64,000 bases of DNA from Rhytidiadelphus loreus (lineage: Eukaryota; Streptophyta; Bryopsida; Hypnales; Hylocomiaceae): positions 46,871,025 through 46,935,024 of the forward strand of contig OX344763.1 of the NCBI GenBank assembly GCA_947034895.1, in the 5' to 3' direction. How positions within the stretch are numbered: the first letter of the stretch is position 1; each line of letters starts with the position of its first letter. Below the pieces are notes generated by a model, which saw only the letters and a list, made by a program, of their open reading frames with translations, was not told the DNA's origin and made no database searches. The translations under genes and the position numbers were made by a program. This document shows positions 34,516 to 45,872 of this stretch, piece after piece.

Positions 34516-37500
34516 CTATTCATATCCTCGACATAGATTGCTCCCACAACGACAGGAGAACGGCAGCATGACCCCATCTGTAGAGTAAAATGTGCATCCG
34601 TAGTCCCTTGTCAATTCCTCCCCCGCCTGAACCTCTCGAGTAGTAAAAAAAGCCACCTGCAACAGTAGGAACCACGCAATGTATGATACATCAGTTACTA
34701 CAATTCTTGAGAACATGCTGTTATTTTGAAAGCTAGCATACAATTCCAAGAGCGCATAGGGACCGGGTGGGTACTTGCATGGTAAAATGTCGGTATGCTA
34801 TGTTCAATTAACACTAGAACATCCATCAAGTTCGCATCCCCACACCTGCGTCATCAAGAGAGAAGAGAACTTTCACTATTCAGTGCCATAAGCTCCGTAT
34901 TTCAGCATCTTTACCTTTCACAAATCATATGCAAATCAAAATGTACAGCACTAATAGTGAGGTGTTTACCTGTAGTTCATCCACCTTACGACATTGAAAA
35001 AATGAGATGCGTCAATGGATAGAAGTACATCGTCGCTTTCGTTGACCTCAAACTGCCAATGTGCATCCAGAGCTAGAGCATAGTTCTGTCCAGTCCCACG
35101 TCTGAGCAACTCAGCATTTGTCACAATCTCTCCTCCGTATTCGAAAAGAAAGCATCCTCGTCTGAGAAGTTCCAATGTCCGAACTCCCCAGCCCTTGGAC
35201 GTCTCTTCGTGGAAGACCTGTAGTGAGCACAGTTTGTCTTTAGTGAGGACTGAAGCACAACACGTGAACGCGCTACCAAAAAGAGCTGCGGAACTCAGAA
35301 TTCCACGAAATCATTTTCACAGAATCAGAGAAAGACATAGCCATTAAATATACCATTACACACCTGCAATTTTATGTATATGCCGCCTTGCACCACTCTA
35401 TTACGACAGATGGGTTTACAAGTGCAGACACCGAAGCATTCCCGGATGTACGGTCTCCGCACATGCCCGCCACATCGCCCATGCCTACCTTCAGGACATG
35501 TACTTCCTCTTTTACAACGAATGAGACTTCCATTTTTCACTATCCGCCGCCTCCGAAACTGTCACAAGCATGACATACACGTTCCAGAATACAGAATTAG
35601 GTTGTCTTCACGACAAGAGACTGCACCCATGAGCACAGAGGAACTTTGGCATGAGCATCGACACCTATGAATACTAAATGAAGCACACATAATTCAATGC
35701 AAGCGTGGACACACAGACGGCGGAAGAGGCATCATGCTTACCTCAGCAAGGAAGCATGGATGTAGAGCACCATCTCGGCCATATCCAAAACTGCCACTAT
35801 CGTTCCGTTGAGAGAGGTCACCCACAAGAATGTCATTGCAATTCCCATCAGAAGTGCACAACGCTAACATAGAATTTGAAGCTCCGGAAGTGAGTGCTTT
35901 TATAGGCACGGACTCATGCAATACAGGACTGATTGCGTACGTGCCATTACAGTCCATCGGTGTCATGAATGATGGATCATAGAAGCCATGAAGTAGAATA
36001 GGGACTTGCTCTAGTCCCCCTGATAAATCAAACGTAGACGCTGTCCATGTACCCTGTCGAAAGAAAGAAATTATGTAGCGAAAGCAATGTCTACGACCAG
36101 TGTATATTGCATATGAAAAGTGAGGTAATACAAGGAAACGGTAATTAGTGTATACGTGCTGGGTGCATGAGCCTGCAGCTGCTCCCTGGCCTGGCCTGCC
36201 CCATCTTACACCAGAAATCGGGCCCGCGCACCACAGAACCATGCTGCAACTCGCTAACATGTACATGTTAGTGGTCCGGGCCATCGACTATAAATGGCGA
36301 CAGAGGCAGTCCTCCACTTCGACGCACGCGTGCAAACCGTGAAGGTGGCCATCAGTTGCAACTTGCAAGTGCGCCGGCAAATCACTTTTTACCCACCTCT
36401 TGAGTGCTTTGACTCGCTCCTGCATTTGCTATGTTCGACGTTGCAACAGGCATGGTAGCATTTGCAGGTGCCCGAGGGCGCAATTGCCTTCCTACCGCGG
36501 TGTGAGGGCTACGTGGTTTGGACGAACCGCGAGCTCTAACTGCCACACTAGTGCAGAGCAAACAAGCCAGACCCACGTCGTCAGACTGAGGAGCAGCTCT
36601 ACCATTCCAGGGACGATTGATTTAAGCGTACAACAATGCATACAAATGAGTCCTTTGCTAACTACAAAGGCATATAGTAGTACTACATGTACTATTTTTG
36701 TGGTACTATTATGTAGTTCACGTACTGCACTAGGACTGCGTAGTACTATTAGGTAAACTGAAGACGTTGCATTTGCGTCCTAGACGTAGTTCGTAGGAGA
36801 CTCACAAAAGCTCCAACAGTAGTGGACACATAAGATACAATGCAGCTTTGTAGTTGACAGGAAATTTTGGAACGTACCTGACGATTCTCCCTTCAGTACG
36901 GCTGTCACTGCACTAGGTGCACGCTCTGGAGGTACATCTCCTTCACCACTGTTTGATGATGACTTTCTCGTTACCATAGTTGCAGCACGCAGTTGTGGTG
37001 CGGAGGTTGGTATTGCACTGTAAGTTTGGGAGAGAGTTATGTCCCACGGATCTTCGTCCGCTTCACTGTCAAGTATAGTGACGAGATCATTCTATATGTG
37101 GAGATCAGCACAGCCACAACACTCGTCAGAATGGCCTCTCGTGGATAAGTTGCTAACCACAATAATTCAAGCGCCTAGCTCTATGGACTATGTGTACTAA
37201 CATTTATGGACAACATGGAACACCACATAAGCACACTGAGACTAAGTGCATGGATGCGTACAACATAGCCAAAGAAGGAGCGTCGCAGCGCATACCGTTG
37301 TTGTACCCACTGTTGGAGATGTGGTAGCTGCAGGAAAAATAGCACTGGAGGCGAGGATCGTTTCCTTCGATATGGCGACTTCCGAATCGGTGGCAGACGG
37401 CGAAGGCTACTTTTGGCGGACGCTAATGGTGAAGAATTCCTCGGTATTTGCGAGAAGGGGAGCAGGGGCAAGATCAGTGACAACCTTAGAAGCAATAGGA

Positions 37501-37785
37501 TCCCCTACTGGATCCTCTCTCGGAAGCATTGATTGCAGACCTGGAGGTGTGCTAGTATAGCTTTCTCTTAGTCCTGTGGAGACAGTGGAGCACTTAGATT
37601 CGAATGGGTTTGAGCTGCCGTCGCCCTCTACAGTGATTAGTACTGCTATATGAAGAGACCGGTCAGTATCGCCCAGTAGTACAAGCTGCCGTCCCAAGTG
37701 CGATTTGTCTTCAGCAATGCACTTTGTGAATGTACTGTCGGACGCAGAGATACTGGGTGCACCTGTTCCTAGCGAGGACAACCCT
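34516..37785 (-). CDS. SET-domain histone-methyltransferase-like gene carried by the inner transposon
   Basis: Likely exons on the minus strand: about 37291-37785, 36880-37093, 36396-36600, 35742-36053 (DLSGGLEQVPI), about 35350-35672 (pre-SET Cys cluster, YIRECFGVCTCKPICRNRVV), 34970-35217 (GWGVRTLELLRRGCFLFEYG), 34779-34845 and 34516-34656 (FFTTREVQAGEELTRDYG, then the post-SET CRCGSNLCRG). This is the class V SUV39/SUVR order pre-SET, SET, post-SET. Such enzymes methylate histone H3, typically Lys9. Exon 34779-34845 ends with a GC donor (GCAAGT). The AdoMet motif NHSC reads NYRC, and an in-frame stop occurs at about 37405 and another near 35545, so this copy may be inactive. It points away from the transposase gene and toward the neighbouring RING gene's 3' end. 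Confidence 0.66.
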
Positions 37786-38144
37786 GCACAAACACAGCAC
37801 ATTCGACATGGTCAGGTGCTTCCATGAAATGCGTCCACCTTTCATTCTTACCCGTTGCAACAGAGCGCAGAAAAATGTAGAAGGTCACGGACTTCAGAAA
37901 CAAAGTTGTACTTTACAACACAATCGTGAAGAGTGAAAGGAATAATGAGTGTTGTTGGTGTCACATGTATTCATGTTACATTTAAAGTATGTTAAGAACC
38001 GTCATCCTTTTTGGAGTGAATTTTCCATAGCCTAGGATTTCAGTACGTGGACTCTTGAGTACAGACTATAAGTATACAACAGACCTAAGAGACTTAATAT
38101 GGAGGAGACCGGATGGACTGCCGGAAGTATGCAGGGATAGAGAA

Positions 38145-38536
38145 TCACACACCGAACACTTGCAAGGGACCATGTATTACAGAGGAGTGACCCCGACTGG
38201 GTAGGCGCCAAATGTTGGCAGCATGAATGTTCTCTTCATGTAGAGCAACAGTTGACTTTGGAAGAGGGAAACCACAACTCCTAAGCCACAGTGGATGCAC
38301 CTGTCCACAATGTACGTGAGCGCATAGGGAAGTATCCTTGCACCAGTGAGCAGCACACCAGGGGTGGTAAACGTGCTTGCATTTGCAGACCAGCACATCT
38401 CCATAAGGGAATCCTTCCATGCAAGCTAAGCACCGTGGCGCAGGGTTGTCACCGTCACGTCATGTCCGTCCGTCAGGATGTCCGGACGTACGTCAGGATT
38501 CAACCCTGGCGTCCGTCAGTATTTTTTTTTTTTAAA

Positions 38537-38568
<32 letters not shown>

Positions 38569-41282
38569 CGCTGGACGGTCCGTCCGTCGACCTGGACGGG
38601 TGGTCTGTCCACCTTGACGGGTAGTCCGTCCACTGGGACGGTCGGGCCGTCACCTGGACGGTCAAATTGTCGACCTGAACGGTGGACGGACTGGCCGTCC
38701 AGGTCGACGGACAGGCCGTCCAAAAAAAAAAAAAAAAAAATTTTTTTTTTTTTTTTGACGACCTGGCTGTTCACTGGTTTGCTCCAGGGTGCCAAACTGG
38801 CTGTCAAAAAAAAAAAAAAATTTTTTTTTTTTTTTTTTTGGGCTGACGGCAATACTGACGCGTCAGGACGCGTCATGACATCCGGACGTGAAAAGCCCAC
38901 GTCACGTCCGGATAGACAACCCTGCCATGGCGTCGTCAACATGATGTCAGTATTCAGAAGTGGAAGATTGACATTCATGTCATTCACTAGCGGATGTGGG
39001 TGCAGTATCACTCCGTCTCCACCATGACAAAGGTCGTGGTAGTGCTCTTGTAGCGCTAACAGCCGTGATTGAGTGCCCAGGACTTTGGCTGTGACCTCAT
39101 CAAGAGTGGTGCGCAGGTGTGTCTCTGTAGCACTGAAGTCAATCATTTTCTTCGAGTGACCATCTAGTAACCTCTGTAGAATATCAGACCCTCCTTCAAC
39201 TCCCATCTCCTTCATTGTGTCCTTGACTTGTTGGATTCCAAGAAGGCTAGCGCGTTGTTGATCGGAAGCTCTGTCAGCCTGCACTTGCAAGTCTTCAGCC
39301 TCCAACTCGAATTTCTGGAGGGCAGCGGAGACGTGATTCACTAACTCCTGCACATCCGATAACTTGCAACAACGAAACCACATGTTCAAAAGTAGTACTC
39401 ATTGAGTACCATGACATTTTCAAGCGCAGTGCCAGAGGACTACGGGAGACTACGCATGCACAGAAAAGGACTCTCACCATACTTGTAAGGACTCCACAGA
39501 CAATTCAGTACAACATAGTACAACAAAATACTGTAAAAATACCTTTCGAAGAGAGACCTGCACTAAAATGGCACCTTCATTGCACGTCTGGAGAGCCAAG
39601 GCGGACATCATAGTCCTATCTAGGAGGTTTTTGTAATGACCATTCCATGAAAGTAGGACGAAAAACACCTTCAAGGACAACAATAAGACTTTGAAGTATT
39701 GTACCATACTACTGGGCAATCCTATGGCAACTTTGCATCAGTAGTTCAGTACTAAGAATTTGAGGAGCCGACATTCACAAGGCTGACGAAGACTTCTAGT
39801 ACACGTTATGTACAACAACGAAGACCTAGGAGTCCCAATAGAGGAAGCACTCTCAGCGCTCACCATGTGAATGACAACAATGTTGATGACGTTGAAGTAC
39901 CGCATTAAACACAAATGAGAACAGAAAAGTATTGTACAAACTAGACAGTACTTGGAGTATAGGGAAACAAGTACAACACATTTTTTTGGACTTTTACAGT
40001 GTTTGCAAAGAAGGACATGCCCATATGTAGTTGGCAACAATTGAATGACACCGTTGAAGGATGCCATGCCTTGAATGGTGAGGTTGTGCGCACTGAGTGT
40101 GAAGGGATAAAATTGATGACATTGACAGGAACATGTCGGAAGTCATAGGAATTGTACGTGGGAGATGTCATACCATTGAGCAGCATGCATTTCTAGCAAC
40201 TAATACTAGTAGTAGGTAATGATTTGCAGTGGACCTTTAGACGACAAAAATGGCATACCTTTGTTTCCGATAGGCATCCGTGAAAGAGGGATAAGCGCTT
40301 GTTGCTTGTTTAGCCTTCACTGGAAGCACTTGAACGGTGTCTTCGGTTGCTACACGAAAAAGCTCAATGCACGGCTTCTTCTCGTCTGAGACATGCAAGT
40401 ACTTTGAGATTGGCTCTGTCTGCACGACGTCATCCCACTTCTTGTTTTGAGCAGAAGCCAGCCGAGTGAGCCACGCCTTCACACGCCGTGCATAAGCCTT
40501 TCATTGGCCCAAGTTCGTTTCAGCTGCATACCCCGCCCAATTGATCCCATGCCCTTGCGTCTGCAGTGTCCACCCCATAGCCAATTCTTTTCCCACATGA
40601 GTACTGCACTGCGTTTTCTGATAAATTTGACAATACAAGGGATCCACTTCTTTTCTAAGAAAAGGAGTCAGTCTCTCTGTTAGGAGGAACCCATTCTGGC
40701 CCTTCTCCTCACCAAACAGTGCCTCTACATCCTTCAACTTCACGTCCTTCTCCATGCGCAGCCTGTGGGGGTTCAGACCATCTCTGGGCAGTTTGCAGGA
40801 AGTGTAGAAAATATCTTCAGACATGGCAACGGGAGGGCGCTTAGACGGGTGGCCAAGCTTGTTGAGCTCCCTCCGACAGTCATCCTCTGAGTACAATGTT
40901 TCTGTCGCAGAAATCTTCTTGCGCTTCGACGGTGGACTCACAATGTGCTGGTCAGAGCTCTCCTCGTCTGAAGCTTCTTGGCAGCTTCCTCCAGATAGAG
41001 ACTCGGAATGTGACCGTCTGAACTTTGCCTTCGTAGGTGGCCCAGTCTTGTTGCCTTTGCGCTTCGCCTGACTGCCACCTTCCCCTGCAGAGCCAGTTAA
41101 TGCAATTGCTACCTTGTCTACTGAAGGTTGTTGTTGTCGCACTGCTAGTTTTCTCTTCCCTTTCTTCTCGTACGTGATTTTTGGTGCGTTTTCTTCACCA
41201 CTGATTTCCTCCGCTTCTGCATGTTGAGTAGCAAGCACAGGAGTACAGCTGTCCGCCACTGTGTTCTTCATCTTTGCCATCT
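38145..41282 (-). pseudogene. Lys-rich / coiled-coil / RING-like gene of the inner transposon, disrupted
   Basis: ATG at about 41282 (MAKMKNTVADSC). The first exon runs to about 40258 with Lys/Arg-rich nuclear-type segments (KKGKRKLAV, PPSKRKKIS), then LNPHRLRMEKDVKLKDVEAL, an in-frame TGA at 40501-40503 and VKAWLTRLASAQNKKWDDVV. Small exons follow at about 40200-39480. The exon at about 39370-38927 is a coiled coil (QELVNHVSAALQKFELEAED) that ends exactly where a hAT MITE sits. After the MITE the frame resumes with CLAC, CKCKHVYHPWC and a modified second zinc half. The overall plan resembles the other RING genes here (HVYHPxC is shared), although the N-terminal domain is different. Confidence 0.62.
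38441..38924. mobile_element. hAT-type MITE, 484 bp, inside the RING exon
   Basis: Termini CAGGGTTGTC and GACAACCCTG. The 8-bp target duplication is CCGTGGCG (38433-38440) versus CCATGGCG (38925-38932), one transition apart. The interior is made of CCGTCC/GACGG repeats and long A/T tracts that form hairpins. It separates the coiled coil from the first Cys pair of the RING of its host gene, and the two sides are in the same frame. The left 80 bp match the right end of the element at 44.6-45.2 kb. Confidence 0.9.
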
Positions 41283-41325
41283 CGAAGCCTGACACGACCA
41301 AAGCACAAAATGAAGACAAGGACAA

Positions 41326-42465
41326 GTGTCTAAGAAAGTGGGCTTCCTAAAAGCACTACTACAAGTACACAATAGGAGTCCGTAAGACTCCTGCAATACT
41401 ACACGGCAACAAAAAAAGAACAAAGTCGTACAAAGACAGAATCCACAGTCCTAATGAAGGAACCATGGCAAGTACTTGGATTCTTCATCGTACAGGAGGT
41501 CCGACGCTTCCACACATTGTACTGAAGCGAAGCACATGAGCAGAAAGGGAAGGGATCCCTGTGTGACTGAAGAACATGAACTGGGAATTAGAAAAAAACA
41601 GGAGAATTGGGGATGAACCCTAAGCTATGATGGCCTAGCTTCTCCCGTCTAGAAGCAGTACTACGTCCACTACAGAGGATCAATGTATAGAGAAGTACAT
41701 GTTTAACAAGAAATTGAAGGAACCCTAATGCCAAAGCGAAGTCTTCACACCATTTTCCAATTCGACGTTTAATGCTTTAGGGACAAGCAAAGCTCCCTAT
41801 CAATGACACTGCGAAGACTTCCCCATATGATAAAAACTACGAAGCTGAAGCAATTCTAACGCACCTGATCACACGGCGGAAGTCGTTGATGTGCAAGTGA
41901 ACAAAGTTGATGCAGGTACTCCCCTAGCGCCACGAAATTCAGATATTCACGACGCACTAACCAGTGCTTTCTACAGCCACGCGCAAGTGAATTCTCCTCA
42001 AAGACAGAACCTGTACTCGAAACGAGGCACAACCTCTGGGAAAGACCCGATGCCGCACCTCACCCTAAACCGACTAACACTTCAACCTCCTCTCTTGAAG
42101 TGTTTACATGTACAAACTGCTAGAACGTCCTTCCCGTAGTACCCGAGCTCCAAATTTCGCACACACGCAGGGCGCCAAATTTTGTAGCAAACCCTAGTCC
42201 ACGTTGTCGCTAGCAATTCAAACGGAAAAACGAAGGAGACGACGACGACAACGATGCAGATGGAAGGCCCGAACCACATTTCATCCGCAATGTATCGTCA
42301 GCGTCCACGTGTCGTACCAACGGGACTTATCTGAATTATAATCAACGGCGTACGTTTCATCAGCCGTACCCCTTATAGTACTCACAGTACTCATTGTACT
42401 TGTAGTACTGATTGAACGAAAACCAAAAATGCAACAAATAGGACAAGTGTTTCTTGCAATCACCC
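41326..42465. other. Right arm of the inner element, non-coding
   Basis: Holds the upstream region of the minus-strand RING gene and the right terminus. GTAGTACT/AGTACTAC motifs are frequent (for example at 42370-42415), as in the left arm at 30.6-31.3 kb. They are candidate transposase-binding subterminal motifs. The ORF at 41891-42139 has no recognisable features. Confidence 0.5.
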
Positions 42466-42730
42466 TTGTGTATAACTAGATAGATGTATAGAATTAAATA
42501 CCGGAAGTTGTACAAAGCGAACATATGTAATTATGTACAGCCTTTATTAATTTACTATGTACTTCAGCGGATTTATAAAATATGTACATTTATCGTTTTC
42601 TTTCCACCTCGTGTATTGTTGCTTTGCCTTTGTCTATTTTTGTAATCTATTGGACCTTTTTGTAATAGTATAGAAGAAGCTTGTATGCTTAGATGGTAGG
42701 GAAAAGAGTGTTCTATTTTATTTTTGGTGA

Positions 42731-43361
42731 AGCCCTAAAGTCCGAAGTCCATTTTTTGGCCCAAACCACCCTAAACCACCACTTTTGCTATGTTCACCTA
42801 TGAATTAAATTTTCCAATTTTTTTTGAATTGAACCAAAGGATCTTGTTCTACACTTGTCTTAGATGACGTGATAAAAAATTTGTGATGTTTGACCGTATG
42901 GATTGAAAGTTATTAGCATTCGAAGTGAAAGAACTAAATTTATTTCAAGAAGTTGCTAGGATTGCCCGCTCCACAAAAAAATCCATAACTTTTCCATTCC
43001 TAATCCAAATGGGATGAATGAAAGCCTCCCATTTAAAAGAAAATATAATCCAGCTGGAAAAAAATATACAAATTTGTATTTCATGTTTTTGTGGATTTTT
43101 TTGTCTACCTGGAGTCTTGGACCGCCCGGTGTCCCGATCTCCCCTGTTTAAGGTTATTGTGGCATACCCTTTGCTCCTAGGCACCGATTGGAATAGAAAT
43201 TGTATTATGAATAAACTCATAAGTTTATCTATCATTCTATTTTATCATTCTTTTGAAAAAGTTTTCAAAAGTTTCAGTAAAAAATGAGATCATGGGAGCC
43301 TATCGAAAATCCATTTTGTCCCTTGCAACAAGGACAATGAGAGTATGTTACTTTAGGGACT
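42731..43361. mobile_element. TTAA-family (piggyBac-like) element, shortened copy
   Basis: Starts CCCTAAAGTCC and ends ACTTTAGGG. The interior aligns to the 61562-62489 copy in the same orientation: AAAGTTATTAGCATTCGAAG, a CCATAACTTTTCC block and a TTTGCTCCTAGGCACCGATT block. The flanking TTAA is lost. It lies within the outer giant element. Confidence 0.68.
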
Positions 43362-44639
43362 AAGAAATAAAAACAATGGAAAATCTTTACCAAAGCAAGA
43401 AATAATTAACAAATTATTTTATTGCTTCATATTTGATGAAATCTCCTTTAAGTCTTTAGAATTAAACCCTAAATAATTCACGTTTTGTAACTTTTGTTCT
43501 ATTAGTTTTTATCTTTTTTTAGTTGGACTATTGATTGACTACTCCCTCATTTTTATTTTGAAATCCAAAGTTTACAAATTAAAGTATTGAACATTTTCCA
43601 TTTTTTCTCAAATGGCATTATGGAAATCAAATGATCAAAGTCTAATATCTTGCAATTGCTAACTTGATAAGGTCACGCTACATGAAATTTATTTGAAAAT
43701 CAATTGAAATAAATGACTTTATGAATGGCGATCCTATACTTGAAAGTCTTAAATTGAATAGATTCTAATTTTTTCTTTTCATTTCATTTCAAGATGAACA
43801 TGGTGAAATGCCAACTTAGAGTGTTTTTTGGCAATAATTAGCATAGGGCCTCCATGGATTAATATTTTTGAATTTCTTGCCATATAGTCAGTGTAAAATC
43901 AATTTAGCAACTTCTCTAATTAGAAATTCAATAACAAACTTTAATCCCTAGAATCCTAGATGCCCAAGGCATGTTTTGAGCTTCTACAAATTTGCTCTAA
44001 ATTGAACAAAATGTCAACATTTTGATTAGGTGACTAGGTGTATCAATTAAAAAAAAATTGTAACTGTATAAATTCAAACAAGACATGTTAGCAATCTCAT
44101 AGGTTGCTAAAACACAACAATATCACTTATAGAGTAAAAGATTATAATGTTTGAACATGAGGGTGTTAAAACTACAAAAATGATGTGAAGTCTTCCAATC
44201 CTCTTTTCAGTTTTCACAAGTAAAATTTAAAAAGTTTTAGACCAAAAAAATATGAGTTTAAATTGCCTAACATATATAACCCCAATCAATTTATGGCTTT
44301 TAAAAATATACTCCATATTTTTTCTTAAATTTAAAAAAAAATTTGAATGTGATTTTTTCTCCAAGATCTTGTGTTTTTGAGGCACATTTCCAAAAGCTCT
44401 CAATGCTACAAGAAGTCAAGATTGCAATGGGTACCCTTGCACAAAGTCTTGAAACGAAAAATCACTATCATTTATTTTTAAGAATAGACTATTGATGCTA
44501 TAACTAGACTTCAAGAAGAACTTCCTAAAAATAGCAACTTGGATACTACTAAAAATAACAACTTGGTTAGGTTTTATTTAACTTCAAAGTTTTGCCAACA
44601 CCAGATTTGGGTGCTTCGGGCATTTAGGCAAAAAATCCA
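43362..44639. other. AT-rich non-coding stretch of the outer element
   Basis: No gene or tandem array is recognised in this segment. It carries ordinary AT-rich sequence up to the CCCGTCC repeat. Confidence 0.5.
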
Positions 44640-45201
44640 ATCCCACCCGTCCAGATGCCCGTCTATTTTTCCGACCACAAAACCGTCGAGTTACCCGTCC
44701 AGATGCCCGTCCACTCGCCCGTCCACTTACCCGTCCACCCGCCCGTCCACAGAACCGTCCAGATGCCCGTCCACCCGCCCGTCCACATGCCCATCCAGAT
44801 GCCCGTCCACCCGCCTGTCCAGTTATCCGTCCAGTTACCCGTCCACATGCCCGTCCACATACCCGTCCATCCCGCCCATCCAGATACCCGTCTACACAAC
44901 CGCCCACCCTCCCGTCCACATGCCCGTCCACACTCCCGTCCACCCGCCCGTCCACATGGTCATCCAGTTTTCTGTCCACATACCCGTCCATCCCACCCGT
45001 TCAGATACCCGTCCATCACGCCCGTTCTGTGCCCGTCGACGGAAGCGCGCCCGTCGACGAAGAACGTCCATCCATTTCCGTAGTTTTCATCCTCTATCAA
45101 TGGTTCTCGTCCAGATTTCATCCTGACGGACGCCAGGGTTGAATCTTGACGTCCGTCCAGACATCCTGACGGATGGACAGGACGTGACGGGGACAACCCT
45201 G
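44640..45201. mobile_element. Truncated hAT element with CCCGTCCA minisatellite
   Basis: The right terminus GACAACCCTG at 45192-45201, together with the preceding 80 bp, is the reverse complement of the left end of the hAT MITE at 38441 with few changes (GACGGACGCCAGGGTTGAAT block). To the left is a tandem array of 12-16 bp units, CCGTCCACCCGC or CCGTCCAGATGC (44650-45050). The left terminus and the target duplication are not found, so the copy is truncated. The Pro/Ser-rich ORFs through the array are artefacts. Confidence 0.75.
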
Positions 45202-45868
45202 CTATGCAATACTACTAATACTACGTTTTAGAAGCGCCCGAACAAATCTGCACCGTTGATTGAAGGCGCTTGCATATCTACATCGTTGATTTAGTACTAT
45301 GTTGTACTATGCAAAACTATGGACTACTACGAAGTACTGTAGAAGCCACTAGGAGTAGAAAATAGCAGAAAAGGAGTCTATAGAGATTTTCATTTTTAGT
45401 AATTCAAAAAAATTCCATAAAAAAAGCCATTTTGCTAGAAAAGATTGTGCTCACATTGCACCAAAAAATTCATGAAGGAAAATTTTCCCCTCTTCATAAC
45501 TTTCGCGCAAAGGAAGGTCACTTTGATCCCATGTGTGCAATCGACATGATGCTATTTTCATAAAAGCTCATCGTTAGCCTTTTAGTGTTAGTAGACCTCC
45601 AACATGTCCAATTTGTGGCTTCAAATTCGCATTTTTGGGTCAAAAATAGGACTTAACCCTCCCAAATGGCCAAGGTAGACACCCAATTGGGGGCAAGTTT
45701 AAAATAGTAAACTAATTTTTTTAAATCACTCAAGGTCTATAACTTTAGCATCTAACTTCATTCCAAATTTCATGCCAAATGGACAAACAATGCAAAAGTT
45801 ATGAGCAAAAAAACAAGTTTTAAAGGCAAGGGGACAAGAAATAGGACAAGTGTTTCTTGCAATCACCC
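45202..45868. other. Right arm of the outer giant element
   Basis: AT-rich and non-coding; ends in the inverted terminal repeat (45839-45868) followed by the TAAA duplication. The terminal 30 bp are identical to those of the inner element. Confidence 0.6.
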
Positions 45869-45872
45869 TAAA

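Larger units (their letters stand above)
28500..42465. mobile_element. Inner giant DNA transposon, 13,966 bp, with transposase, SET and RING genes
   Basis: The first 30 bp (starting GGGTGATTGCAAGAAACACT) are repeated exactly, inverted, at 42436-42465. TTGT flanks both ends (28496-28499 and 42466-42469). Inside are a plus-strand DDE-transposase-like gene (29413-33926) and two minus-strand genes: a SET-domain methyltransferase-like gene and a coiled-coil/RING gene. Short motifs such as AGTACTAC and GTAGTACT recur through its non-coding parts on both strands and are rare outside it. The 4-bp duplication does not fit hAT, CACTA, MULE, Harbinger or mariner. I cannot assign a superfamily. Confidence 0.82.
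24416..45868. mobile_element. Outer giant DNA transposon, about 21.5 kb including a nested 14-kb element
   Basis: Left end GGGTAGTTGCAAGAAACACT at 24416 and an inverted GGGTGATTGCAAGAAACACT at 45868. The similarity continues for about 70 bp inward with drift. TAAA is present on both sides (24412-24415 and 45869-45872). The outside flanks are the two halves of one gene, which is independent support. Its own content, after setting aside the nested 28500-42465 element, is about 7.5 kb: a CCGTCC minisatellite, a coiled-coil/RING gene and AT-rich arms that later took a TTAA-type element and a truncated hAT. No transposase lies in its own part, so it is probably non-autonomous. Confidence 0.68.

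Noticed and set aside
38145..38420. Separate small gene encoding the RING-like fragment
   Set aside because: The frame joins directly to the coiled-coil exon across the hAT insertion, so it is the 3' end of the gene starting at 41282.
44539..45126. 195-residue Ser/Pro/Thr-rich ORF with PSTRPST-like repeats
   Set aside because: It reads through the CCCGTCCA tandem array. All frames look equally repetitive, so it is not a credible gene.
28500..45868. Pairing the 28500 terminus with the 45868 terminus as one 17-kb element
   Set aside because: Their flanks do not match (TTGT versus TAAA), while 28500/42465 and 24416/45868 each have matching 4-bp flanks.
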